Source of the DNA: an uncultured Alphaproteobacteria bacterium
GTDB taxonomy: Bacteria > Pseudomonadota > Alphaproteobacteria > RF32 > CAG-239
DNA: 64,000 nt
Assembly: GCA_934270475.1 (NCBI GenBank)
Contig: CAKQPS010000002.1
Location: forward strand, 124,001 to 188,000
Direction of reading: 5' to 3'
Position numbers and translations under genes: made by a program. This document shows positions 52,801-60,500 of this stretch, in pieces. The notes under the pieces are model-generated. The model searched no databases and had not been told where the DNA came from. It worked only from the letters and a program-made list of their open reading frames with translations. The stretch's first letter is position 1; every line of letters starts with the position of its first letter.

Positions 52801-54006
52801 TTCATCAACAACTTCACCGTTTGGCATTACAACTCCCAAATGATTACCTTTTTCATCAAAAGCAACCTCGCCTGATTTTGCCACATAGCCGATAATATTG
52901 CCGCTTTTATCAACAACTTCGCCTTTTTCATTTACCCGACCAATGACATTGCCGTCCAAATCAACAACCGTACCGTCTTCCAGCACTTTGCCGATTATAT
53001 TGCCGTTGCTGTCATAAACATAGCCGGTACTAACGGCTTTACCGACTATTTTACCGCCTTCGCCGATAATTGTGCCGTCAGCCATCATGGTTCCGATGAC
53101 TTTTCCATCTTCATCATGAGCCAAGCCGTTGGCATCAACATAGCCGGACACGTTGCCGTTTTCATCTAAAACCAGTTTTCCGGTTGAAGATACGCCGATA
53201 ATATCGCCGTCTTTGCTTATAATCATTCCATCGGCGTTGGTTCTGCCGATTTCATTTCCTTTAGAATCGCGAACAATACCGTCTTCACCGATAATGCCGA
53301 TAATTTTGCCGTCCGGTCCAACCGCATAACGCACCGCACTGCTGGTTTGCAAATCGGTTTGCGAAACAGATGCCGAACTTGTACCGGAAGAAGCGCCGTC
53401 GCAGAAATTACAATCTTCTTTATGAATTGCCGTGCCATAAACCGGCACTTCATCATGCTTAGCGTTGCTGTCAGAAACATTGGTTTCACGCCAGGTAATT
53501 TTAAAATTATTCTGCACATTCGCTGCCACACTAGGATTCCAGCGCATGGTCACAGTACAGGTAATTTTGCCGCGCAGCTCTTTATCATTACAATTATTTT
53601 CAAACTTGAAGCCTTCAAAAGCCGCCTCTTCCAAATCTACGGAAATAATGCGAATCGCAGCTTTTCCGTTAGTACCGATGGTTAACACATTGGTGGCTTC
53701 ATTACCTAAGACTACTTGTCCCATATTTATAGGGTTCGGCGTTAAAGTTATTGGACGTTCAACTTCCGTACCTTCATCAAACTCTATTTCCGCCTCATTA
53801 TTTGTGGTATTTCCGCCCATACCCAAATCAGATTCCGCATCAATGGTATCTTCTACTTCATAGTGCTGCTCTTCTTCAGGAGTTTCGGTGGTCAAAAGCA
53901 TAAGACCAAACAAAAACACCAGCAGGGTTATGATACCGACAATCAAAATAATCCTGTTGGTCTTGCGTACATATCTATCCGAATGTGTTAATACCTCTTT
54001 TGCCAT
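49885..54006 (-). CDS. Giant membrane-anchored repeat protein, DotG/IcmE-like N-terminal partner
   Basis: 1373 aa. A cytoplasmic N-terminus, one membrane helix at residues 19-39, an acidic linker, and a strand-rich Ig/ASH-like domain at about 85-195 (TPNPINMGQVVLGNEATNVLTI ... VTMRWNPS) with a cysteine pair in CNFC. From about residue 228 to the end are repeats of the same kind as in the next gene, for example DGNVIGYVDENGTVRDFDGN. Some blocks of about 50-90 residues are nearly identical (51.9-53.2 kb). No VirB10 domain. The N-terminus has the topology of VirB10/DotG while the next gene has the C-terminal domain, suggesting one architecture divided in two. Confidence 0.85.
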   Translation of the reverse strand: MAKEVLTHSDRYVRKTNRIILIVGIITLLVFLFGLMLLTTETPEEEQHYEVEDTIDAESDLGMGGNTTNNEAEIEFDEGTEVERPITLTPNPINMGQVVLGNEATNVLTIGTNGKAAIRIISVDLEEAAFEGFKFENNCNDKELRGKITCTVTMRWNPSVAANVQNNFKITWRETNVSDSNAKHDEVPVYGTAIHKEDCNFCDGASSGTSSASVSQTDLQTSSAVRYAVGPDGKIIGIIGEDGIVRDSKGNEIGRTNADGMIISKDGDIIGVSSTGKLVLDENGNVSGYVDANGLAHDEDGKVIGTMMADGTIIGEGGKIVGKAVSTGYVYDSNGNIIGKVLEDGTVVDLDGNVIGRVNEKGEVVDKSGNIIGYVAKSGEVAFDEKGNHLGVVMPNGEVVDENGNVVGYTDENGNVFQKQKVGTRGSTSQMVYDENGNIIGYVDENGVVRDFDGNIIGKADENGNVVDVNGKIIGRTENQWHDLALDEEGNVIGYIDDAGVVRNNGDVVGYVDEEGNVIGDKMITETIGKAGAEKHLAYDKDGNVIGYIEDDGTVRDFNGNVIGKIDADGNIIDENGNIIGKAGAKKHLAIDENGNVIGYIDENGTVRDGKGNIVGRTDKDGNVVRTVKDSGERIIAGKKGKAIRIAYDKDGNVIGYVDEDGTVRDFNGNVIGKIDADGNIIDENGNIIGRVGDNGNLALDKNGNVMGYVDKNNVVYDKNGKKLGIVDVSGNIRVFGVRKIGGLLDKQQLPITPDGKILGEINNRGEIVSQNKVVGKMLPNGLVVDKNGVKILARGVHAGYIADWGCRYDYRLDKDGIIRKEGEETGLQIFADGTAWTEDGKFAGKIIETGSVYDDECNYIGEANADGYVRDAYGKEVGCLNPDGSVLALEKPQIKGHLVRQREVMSVNWQSLGVLEANGALRDKENNVIGCANHNGEVYDKDMGYLGKVSNAYYAYDFNGKLLGLFDKNGRVTVSGQGPVRLFLRNLIAGHNNQIIGFAAPEVNILISADGSILGHLFPDGNVYDRTGEVVDSLKGNGLGLYGGVPAKFLETGYVVDMDGQPLGFVNYDMNIVDIKGSVIGKTDAKGRFIDENGRQLGGIVRQGGVRGYNGAYLGYVVSSGEVVELEEKTEDADGNEYKRGDITGKVVPDGHIVRDGRIIGEVLPETAMIDLFGKYVGFSNAFGEVVGRDNSVVSVLLPGGVTSDNISPMPKGMVIDFGGNIMGEILPDGRFMSNQKAIMGLVMADGKVAGFDGKLLGEVVSGDIVIGNDDKVKGFVGFDAKVYSGGSVIGKLLTDGLAVDNQNNILGHVYSIGNTVLSNNGDYAGRLAANGKVIVDTGKEIGYMKSNGSFIDADKNVAGYLLPEVAKNRRN
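51850..53330 (-). repeat. Array of near-identical coding repeats inside the membrane-anchored giant protein
   Basis: On the plus strand units such as GCCGATAATATTGCCGTTTTCATC and variants of ACCGTGCC recur many times, encoding DGNVIGYxDExGTVRDxxGNIIGK-type units. Two larger blocks encoding YDKDGNVIGY...NIIDENGNIIG occur at about 51,930-52,080 and 52,265-52,420 and are almost the same. The strong DNA similarity implies recent duplication or gene conversion, and the copy number may vary between strains. Confidence 0.85.
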
Positions 54007-54016
54007 TTTTCCTGCT

Positions 54017-55711
54017 TTACTGAATTCTTACTACACTGCAAAAAACACCGCTGCGCCCCAGCTGACTGCAAACATTATCGCCGCTTTCCAAGCTTTTAAC
54101 CGGACCGACGCGCAAATGGAACAGCTCTTTGCCTTGTCCGTCTGCCGGAGTGTCCACTGAATAAAACGGTTCAAACCCGCCAAGCAAAGACGAATAGCGT
54201 CCGGACAAATCTTTCCAAAGATTTTCCAAATTGTTCACATCAGAATCTGTGCCCAATTCAATGGAGAGATTTTCGCCTTTCTGCCCGATAAAAGCACTGC
54301 CGTATTTGTAACCGGAATATGAATTTTTAGAAGTTGTGCAATCCGGCATACTCGGCAGACAACCGCTTACAGCATTTCCACCGCTGGCTGCTCCGCCCAA
54401 ACCGCCTGCCGAGCCGTTAGCTCCGGCGCCGCTAAAACCGTTTGTTCCAGCTGCAGAAGATGAACTTCCGGTTTCGACGTTGGCATAATTAGGAACGGAA
54501 ATCATACCGGACATAGTTCCGCCGGCAGAAGCTTTACCTTCTGCTCCAGCACCTGCGCCGCTGCCGGTTCCGTTAGCACTGCCGCCATAGGCGCCGCCGG
54601 AAGCTGCATTGCCGCCCGCCGAACCTGCGCCGCTGCCGGCTTTAGCTCCACCCGGAATTGCCGGAGCTACGTCCCAATCATTGGCATCATCGGCATATGA
54701 AACATATTGCAAGCCTTCTTCATCTGAACGGCGCAGTTTGAGGCAAACCATACGCTTGCCGCTGCGCATAACCATATCGCCGACACCCTCGACAATAATC
54801 AAACGGTTGTTCGGTCCTTTGGTTCTGAAACCAACCGGCGTTTCTACCCGCTCAACAATCAAAGTCACAATCGGGCGCTGCGTCATATTCAATGCTTTTT
54901 CACCCAAATCAATATAGGTGAAAATATCGTCTCTCCAAACGCGCTCAGGAGCAATCACCACATCATCAGGGTTAGGCACATAAATTTCTATATCAAACCG
55001 GAACTTTGTCGGGTCAATCGGCAGACTTTTCAGCCAATCTTCTTTCAAAAAACGTCTGGTATACGTTGCATCGGCAGTTTTATTGTCGCCGCGAAATGCT
55101 GAAATACCGGAACCTCCGGCTACCACCCCTGAACTGCTACTGGGACTGCCTCCCGATGCGCCGTTTCCTCCGACGACATCAATATCTATAATCGAATTGG
55201 TCAAACGTTCGGTGTTGACTGCCTCGCTTTTAATATAAAACACATATTTGTTGCCGGAACGTCCGTTAATTACAACGTTGCTGTCCACGCCAACCTGACT
55301 TCCGCTGCGCGGATACAGCATAACCGTGTTAGGAGAAGAAATCTGACCGTCAAAAGAGCCTCTGTCGCCCAAAGTAATTTTTTCTATCAGCTCCCATTCC
55401 GGAAAATTAACTAAAGTAATCATACCTTCACGCACGCGAATCGGCAGCACCAAATCCGGCGTCCAGTAATATTTAGAATATGCCGGTTTAATTTGTCCTT
55501 CACCCAAATTCTGCAACGGGTCCTGCCATGCGCTTTGCACCATACCGATAGAGTTAAAGCCGGCATAGTTCAAGTTCATCGGCTGATAATTGCCTTGTGA
55601 CTGGTCTGCATATTGATCCAGCGAATCCGTATTTTCGAGCAAATCGCCGGCAAATGCCTCGGCTCCCCACAATAAACTTATCAAAACTGTCAATTTAGCT
55701 AAATTTTTCAT
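54017..55711 (-). CDS. VirB9/CagX-like T4SS protein with SPOR-like C-terminus
   Basis: 564 aa, exported (signal peptide to about A21). Residues about 80-180 and 236-330 resemble the N- and C-terminal VirB9/TrbG domains (LVLPIRVREGMITLVNFPEWELIEKI; ERVWRDDIFTYIDLG; NNRLIIVEGVGDMVMRSGKRMVCLKLRR). Glycine/serine/alanine-rich linkers lie at 181-205 and 355-450. Residues about 478-564 look like a SPOR peptidoglycan-binding domain (FHLRVGPVKSLESGDNVCSQL ... CSVVRIQ), which is not part of normal VirB9. It would be an outer-membrane core subunit that also grips septal or denuded peptidoglycan. The 1373-aa gene starts 10 bases later. Confidence 0.85.
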   Translation of the reverse strand: MKNLAKLTVLISLLWGAEAFAGDLLENTDSLDQYADQSQGNYQPMNLNYAGFNSIGMVQSAWQDPLQNLGEGQIKPAYSKYYWTPDLVLPIRVREGMITLVNFPEWELIEKITLGDRGSFDGQISSPNTVMLYPRSGSQVGVDSNVVINGRSGNKYVFYIKSEAVNTERLTNSIIDIDVVGGNGASGGSPSSSSGVVAGGSGISAFRGDNKTADATYTRRFLKEDWLKSLPIDPTKFRFDIEIYVPNPDDVVIAPERVWRDDIFTYIDLGEKALNMTQRPIVTLIVERVETPVGFRTKGPNNRLIIVEGVGDMVMRSGKRMVCLKLRRSDEEGLQYVSYADDANDWDVAPAIPGGAKAGSGAGSAGGNAASGGAYGGSANGTGSGAGAGAEGKASAGGTMSGMISVPNYANVETGSSSSAAGTNGFSGAGANGSAGGLGGAASGGNAVSGCLPSMPDCTTSKNSYSGYKYGSAFIGQKGENLSIELGTDSDVNNLENLWKDLSGRYSSLLGGFEPFYSVDTPADGQGKELFHLRVGPVKSLESGDNVCSQLGRSGVFCSVVRIQ

Positions 55712-55729
55712 ATTTTTTTCCTTAACAGG

Positions 55730-56476
55730 TTAATCTTTTAATTGCTTTGTTCCGTAAGAAATCACCTTGAAACCGACCGGATTTTTTAAGCGTTCTTTAT
55801 ATTGTACGCGCCGCGGCTGATATTGAACTTTCAGGCTGGTGCGGTAGCGAATGGTTTTTGGTTTGTATGAAGACGGCAAATAGTAGTCAACGCTATATTC
55901 AACCTGCCATGTTTTATCTTCAATTTCATTAACCGTCAAAATTTTTACCGAACTGGTCAAACCGTCTTGTTTCATACGCTGCATAAGCTTACGTCCGGTG
56001 TTTTTCAAAAAATCTTGGTACACAATGGAAGAAGACATTTCCTGCAAATCGCCGCCGTTTTGCCAGCGGGATTCCATTTCTTCGGTATCTGACAGCAAAG
56101 TTGTACGCAGCAAAATATATTCGCGCACAAATGTTTCGGTAATTGACTTTTGAGAGTCCATATCGCGGCTGTATGGCACAATACGGTAAACCTGCTCATC
56201 TTTGCTGCTCAAAGTTAACAGATACGGCTCAACCCGATATAGTGGCAGAATATTGGAAATTGTCAGCAGTAATATTAAATTGCAGCATATACTGATGGCT
56301 GTAACCACAGCAAATGCACGAGCTGTCCACAAATAGCGCTTTTCACTGGCGTTTACGACCAAACTGTCTTCATTGCGGTTTACACGGCGCATAGCGGGAT
56401 GCACTCTGGTTCGCACCTGCGCTCCGGATTTTAATAATCTCTGCTGTGTATTATTTGTCCCCAGTTGGTCTGCCAT
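55730..56476 (-). CDS. VirB8-like T4SS protein, copy B
   Basis: Inner-membrane assembly factor of T4SS. The 248 aa have a cytoplasmic N-terminus, one membrane helix at about 51-75, and a periplasmic NTF2-like domain. That domain begins RVEPYLLTLSSKDEQVYRIVPYSRDM and ends in basic strands (KTIRYRTSLKVQYQPRRVQYKERLKNPVGFKVISYG). The closing NPxGFxVxxY is shared with the second VirB8-like protein at 56832, so the pair are paralogues. Confidence 0.88.
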   Translation of the reverse strand: MADQLGTNNTQQRLLKSGAQVRTRVHPAMRRVNRNEDSLVVNASEKRYLWTARAFAVVTAISICCNLILLLTISNILPLYRVEPYLLTLSSKDEQVYRIVPYSRDMDSQKSITETFVREYILLRTTLLSDTEEMESRWQNGGDLQEMSSSIVYQDFLKNTGRKLMQRMKQDGLTSSVKILTVNEIEDKTWQVEYSVDYYLPSSYKPKTIRYRTSLKVQYQPRRVQYKERLKNPVGFKVISYGTKQLKD

Positions 56477-56490
56477 TTTCCGTTACTCCG

Positions 56491-56682
56491 TTAAATTGTT
56501 TCTAAAAACCATTCCGGCACTTCTTTAATCAGCTCAACCTGCATGCAGGCGCACGGAGATAATTTCAGCTCGTTAACATCTTTACCTGGTCCAACCGCTT
56601 CCGGCTCATAATATGAACCAAACAAGCTGCAGGCGGACAAAACTAACAACAGCCCAATGATTAACAAAATTTTTTTAGACAT
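56491..56682 (-). CDS. Small lipoprotein in the VirB7 position
   Basis: 63-aa lipoprotein. The signal peptide ends in lipobox LSAC with the acylated cysteine at residue 18. The mature part has a cysteine pair in PCAC and ends EVPEWFLETI. The frame is open upstream to 56718, but GAGG just before ATG 56682 and the signal-peptide shape favour 56682. VirB7 lipoproteins are poorly conserved, so the assignment rests on size, lipobox and location between the VirB8 and VirB9 genes. Confidence 0.72.
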   Translation of the reverse strand: MSKKILLIIGLLLVLSACSLFGSYYEPEAVGPGKDVNELKLSPCACMQVELIKEVPEWFLETI

Positions 56683-56790
56683 CTTTGCCTCTTTTTTCAA
56701 TATGTTATTTTCAGGCATAGAATCGACTATACCATAGGAAAACCCTAGCCTTGCGCCATTTTAGGGCTGACTAAGGATACTCCTTTGGCT

Positions 56791-56796
56791 ATTATA
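56791..56796 (-). promoter_or_regulatory. Possible internal promoter in the T4SS locus
   Basis: The only gap of more than 100 bases in this operon (56719-56831) contains a perfect TATAAT on the minus strand, with only a weak -35 (CAATTT) at the right distance. A CCCTA/TAGGG pair lies downstream. Confidence 0.3.
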
Positions 56797-56831
56797 CTAA
56801 AATAAAAAGATTAAAATTGCTTAAACAAAAA

Positions 56832-57581
56832 TTATTCTCTGATTTCATCTTGATTATATTTCATAACCGTAAAACCAAGCGGATTGATTAAGCGGGCAAA
56901 CACGGCGCGGCGTTCAGGTATAAATTTTGGAGTTATCGAGGCGCGCATTTTTGTTTTTTTCAAAGTCAGAGCACCGCTTTTTCCGCTGCGCGAACGCGAT
57001 AGGTTATAAATTGTGAAATTAACAATCCAAGCCGGACTGGTTTCACTAATGCGGTTAACGCTGTCTATGCGCACTTCGCTGGAATATTCATTATCAAACA
57101 TAGCCTGCACATTGGCGGCATTCTGTCCCACAAATTCGCGGTAAACCCTCGGCGCCGACAAATATGCCACAATTCCCCCCGGTCCCCAGCGCGTACGCAT
57201 TTCCTGCACGTCGTTAATCACGGTATTGCGCATTATGACATATTGTTTTATAAACATTTCATTCAGCTGTTTGATTGACGGCATTTTAGGCGTTATCGGC
57301 TCATAGCGTACCATTGTTTCAGAATCATTTTGGCTGATGATTAACAGCGGCTCCACAACAATTTCCGGCGCCAAGCGGAATATGACCAACGAAGCGCTCA
57401 GAAACAAGCCCAAAGATAAAATAGCGCAGATAATCACCAAACGCGAAAGCCAGCAGAAATAAATTTCTTTGACCGAGTTGCTGTTAATTTTGTCATCGGT
57501 AATGTATTGAAACTGCATTTCTTTTTGCGGAGCATTTTTATCCGTCAGCAGTTTTTGTTCCATTCTTTTATCTAATTCCAA
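56832..57581 (-). CDS. VirB8-like T4SS protein, copy A
   Basis: 249 aa with the same plan as the other VirB8-like protein: a cytoplasmic N-terminus, membrane helix at about 43-68, periplasmic domain starting VVEPLLIISQNDSETMVRYEPITP and ending INPLGFTVMKYNQDEI. The two differ strongly in sequence but share EPLL/EPYLL, the RTTL/RNTVI..EEMxxRW segment and the NPxGFxV ending, so the duplication is old. A heteromeric VirB8 ring is possible. Confidence 0.86.
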   Translation of the reverse strand: MELDKRMEQKLLTDKNAPQKEMQFQYITDDKINSNSVKEIYFCWLSRLVIICAILSLGLFLSASLVIFRLAPEIVVEPLLIISQNDSETMVRYEPITPKMPSIKQLNEMFIKQYVIMRNTVINDVQEMRTRWGPGGIVAYLSAPRVYREFVGQNAANVQAMFDNEYSSEVRIDSVNRISETSPAWIVNFTIYNLSRSRSGKSGALTLKKTKMRASITPKFIPERRAVFARLINPLGFTVMKYNQDEIRE

Positions 57582-57596
57582 CGTTATTCTCCATTT

Positions 57597-60500
57597 TTAT
57601 CTTTTATATGGATATACAGCGCAATACGGAGGGCGCAGATTTTCCATCTGTTTTTTGAAGCTATCGTTTCCTTCACTGTCATACTTATCAGTTAAAGCCC
57701 TATTCGCTCTCGCTGTTTTTATCTTTTCTTCCAGTTCGTCCAAATCATCATAGGCGGAAACAGCTGCTTCTTCATTTGCATCTTTTTTCAAAACAGCCAA
57801 ACCATTTTCCAATTCGGCTTTACCGGAAAGAACCAGCTCGGTTTCTCCGTTGATTGAACCAATCAAATTTTCCAAACTGCGCATATAGCCTTGTTTATAG
57901 GTTTTCAGCGTATCTTCGGCTAATTCGTAATCGGCGGCTTTGCTTAAATCAAAGTCATCTTTAATTTCATAGCCCAAAGTTTTTTGATTGTCGGCATTGC
58001 TTAAACCTGAGGTATTGCTAGTGTTAGGGTGTAAAGATAAGAAAATTTCTTTAAGTTTATCTCTAATGCTTTTAACTTGCTGAGCCTGTATATCAACAGC
58101 ATTTTGCGCCCGTGCGTCTAGTTCTTTATAGCCTAGATAGTCTCCGATTTGGTTATGTTCAAACAGCATACGCGAATACATAAAATAGTCACGCGCCGCG
58201 TTTTTATCTTTGTTTATATTGCCGGATTTTTCCAAATTATATACAGCTTTTTGAATATATTTATTAAAGGTAAGATGTCCGCCTTTAACAATTTTTAAAC
58301 CGGCAACCAGTTCTATTTCTTCAACATAATCCAAAAGCTGCCCCAGCTCGCTGGCTTTAGACCAATTCTGCGTGCTTAAAGCAGCGCCGACTTTGATTGA
58401 TGCGCCAGCTTCAACATCGTTACCTCCAACCAAATTCAGGCATTCATATGGCGCATAGTCGGCTTTTGCATAGCCATGCTCGCCAACCGTAACCGGAGTA
58501 TTGTTCATCAGGCATGGGTAAATACCGGACGCAGCCGTAACATCAGCCGCTTCGCCGTTTTTGTGGAACAACTCATTAAAATCTATCGCTTTTTCAACAT
58601 ACGGACGATAAGAAAGCAGCTGTTCCCAAATCTTTGGCAAATCCAAACCGCTCAATAACAAACTATTGCCGATAAGCGTAACATCAGAATTGTTTTCCGG
58701 AATTTTATTTACGCCGGTTTTGAAATATTTAAGCACCGTGTCATAGTCATCCATATCAAAGTGGAAAACTTCACGCAGCGGAGCCGAACTGAAAGCTAAA
58801 GGAGTTTTCGGAGTGGTAAAATCGCGCTCTCTTTCCACAATTCCGACAAAATATTCACTGTCTTCGGCTTCTTTACCGGTTACAGTATCGGCAAAAATAT
58901 CATTAAACTGTTCCAAATATTGGCTGTACGTACTGTCGTCCGGCGCCATATTCAAATTTTTAAGTTTTTCCAGCAAATTTTGATGGATAGATTTTATTTT
59001 TGCAGCACCGGCGGCTGTATATTTAGAATCGCCAAGTCCGATAATTTCATTTTTTGCTTCTTCAACATATTGCTTGGCTTGCTCACGTGCTTTTTCTAGC
59101 AGCCGATTAGCAATTATCATCACCGGATTTGTAACTAATTTGCCTTCTTTAGCTTTTATAAACGCCGCTTTGACCTCGGTATACGATTTTGCCGCCGCCG
59201 TAATTTCTTTATCGGCTTTAACCGCTGCTTCGTTATACTTAATAACATAGTCGGCTTTTGCCTGATACATCTGCGTATCGATATTTTCCAATTTTTTGCG
59301 GGTATTTTCAATTTGCTTTTTCAGGCTGTTTACTTTTGGCTGCATCTCCTTAATTTTCTTTTCTGCCGCGGCTTTAGTTATCTTGCTGTTTTCAATATCT
59401 TCACTAAATCCTTCACGTTGCGGCGAAACCGTATTGCCTCGTTCCAATTCTTTGCCGACTTTAATAGCGTCTTCCGATTTTTCCATTGAACCCTCAGAAG
59501 AACTAGCATCTGATTTTGCTTTATTCAGCTCATCAACCGTATTGCTGTAAGTTTCGCTTAATTTATCCAGCTGTGCATAAATTGCTGATTTTTGAGCATT
59601 TAGTGACTTCATAGAGTTGAAATAATCATCAGTTATTTTTTGCAAATCAGCCCGTGCCTGAGCTAATTTTTCATCTAATACATCAGAGCTCAAACCTGTT
59701 TCAAACGATTTTACCATATTGTTAATTGCTTTTGCAGTTTCCGCACGCTGCTGCTCCGCGTTAACTCCTTCGTACGGATACTTGGAGTTAATTGCCAAAG
59801 CCACTTTTGACAGCTGATTGATAATAGGCTGTTTTTCTATATAAGCCTCAATATTTTCATATTTGCCGTTTAAATAGCCGTCATAAAAATATTTTTGGTC
59901 GTTCCATAAAGAATAGCCGCTTTTAGTCCGTCCGAAAGTTGAACTCTTGGAAACAAATTCCTTATTTATCATTTGGGAGGTTTCCCGTCCTAAGCTCCAG
60001 TTCATCAAAGCATTAGCACGTCCTTCGGCGTAAATTTCTTCTTCCATTGACGGCTTTTTATACATTTTGGAATTTTCACCGTTTTCATCTTTTTTATAAT
60101 TTTTATCGCCTTGAGCGTTCATATTATCAAAAGAAACTAAACCATCAGAACTCAAATCATCATTTTCAGAAACATATTCACTGGTGTTGGTGCCGTTTTC
60201 ATAGCTGTTTTGATTTTTCTTATCTATTTTTTGATAGATTTTTTCCTGAAGAGCGGTCAGCCAGCCGTTTATGCCGCCGTTCTTTTTAGATAAGTCGCCG
60301 CGGCTGATAATATAGCATTTTTTAGAGTGGTCTTCGGTGCAGGCAACGTCATAATCACCAATGCTGGCAGTGGTGTCCGTAAATAATTTTTCCGGCGAAT
60401 AATGACATTGATACTTATCACTGTCTTTGGTGCAGTTTACACCATACCAAGCAGCGGTAGATGAAGTATCCGTAAAATAATTGTTCAAATATCTGCCGAC

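Noticed and set aside
50000..53300. Regular short repeats resembling a CRISPR array
   Set aside because: The repeats are in frame, encode a continuous protein with a variable period, and have no constant repeat with unique spacers; no cas genes are nearby.
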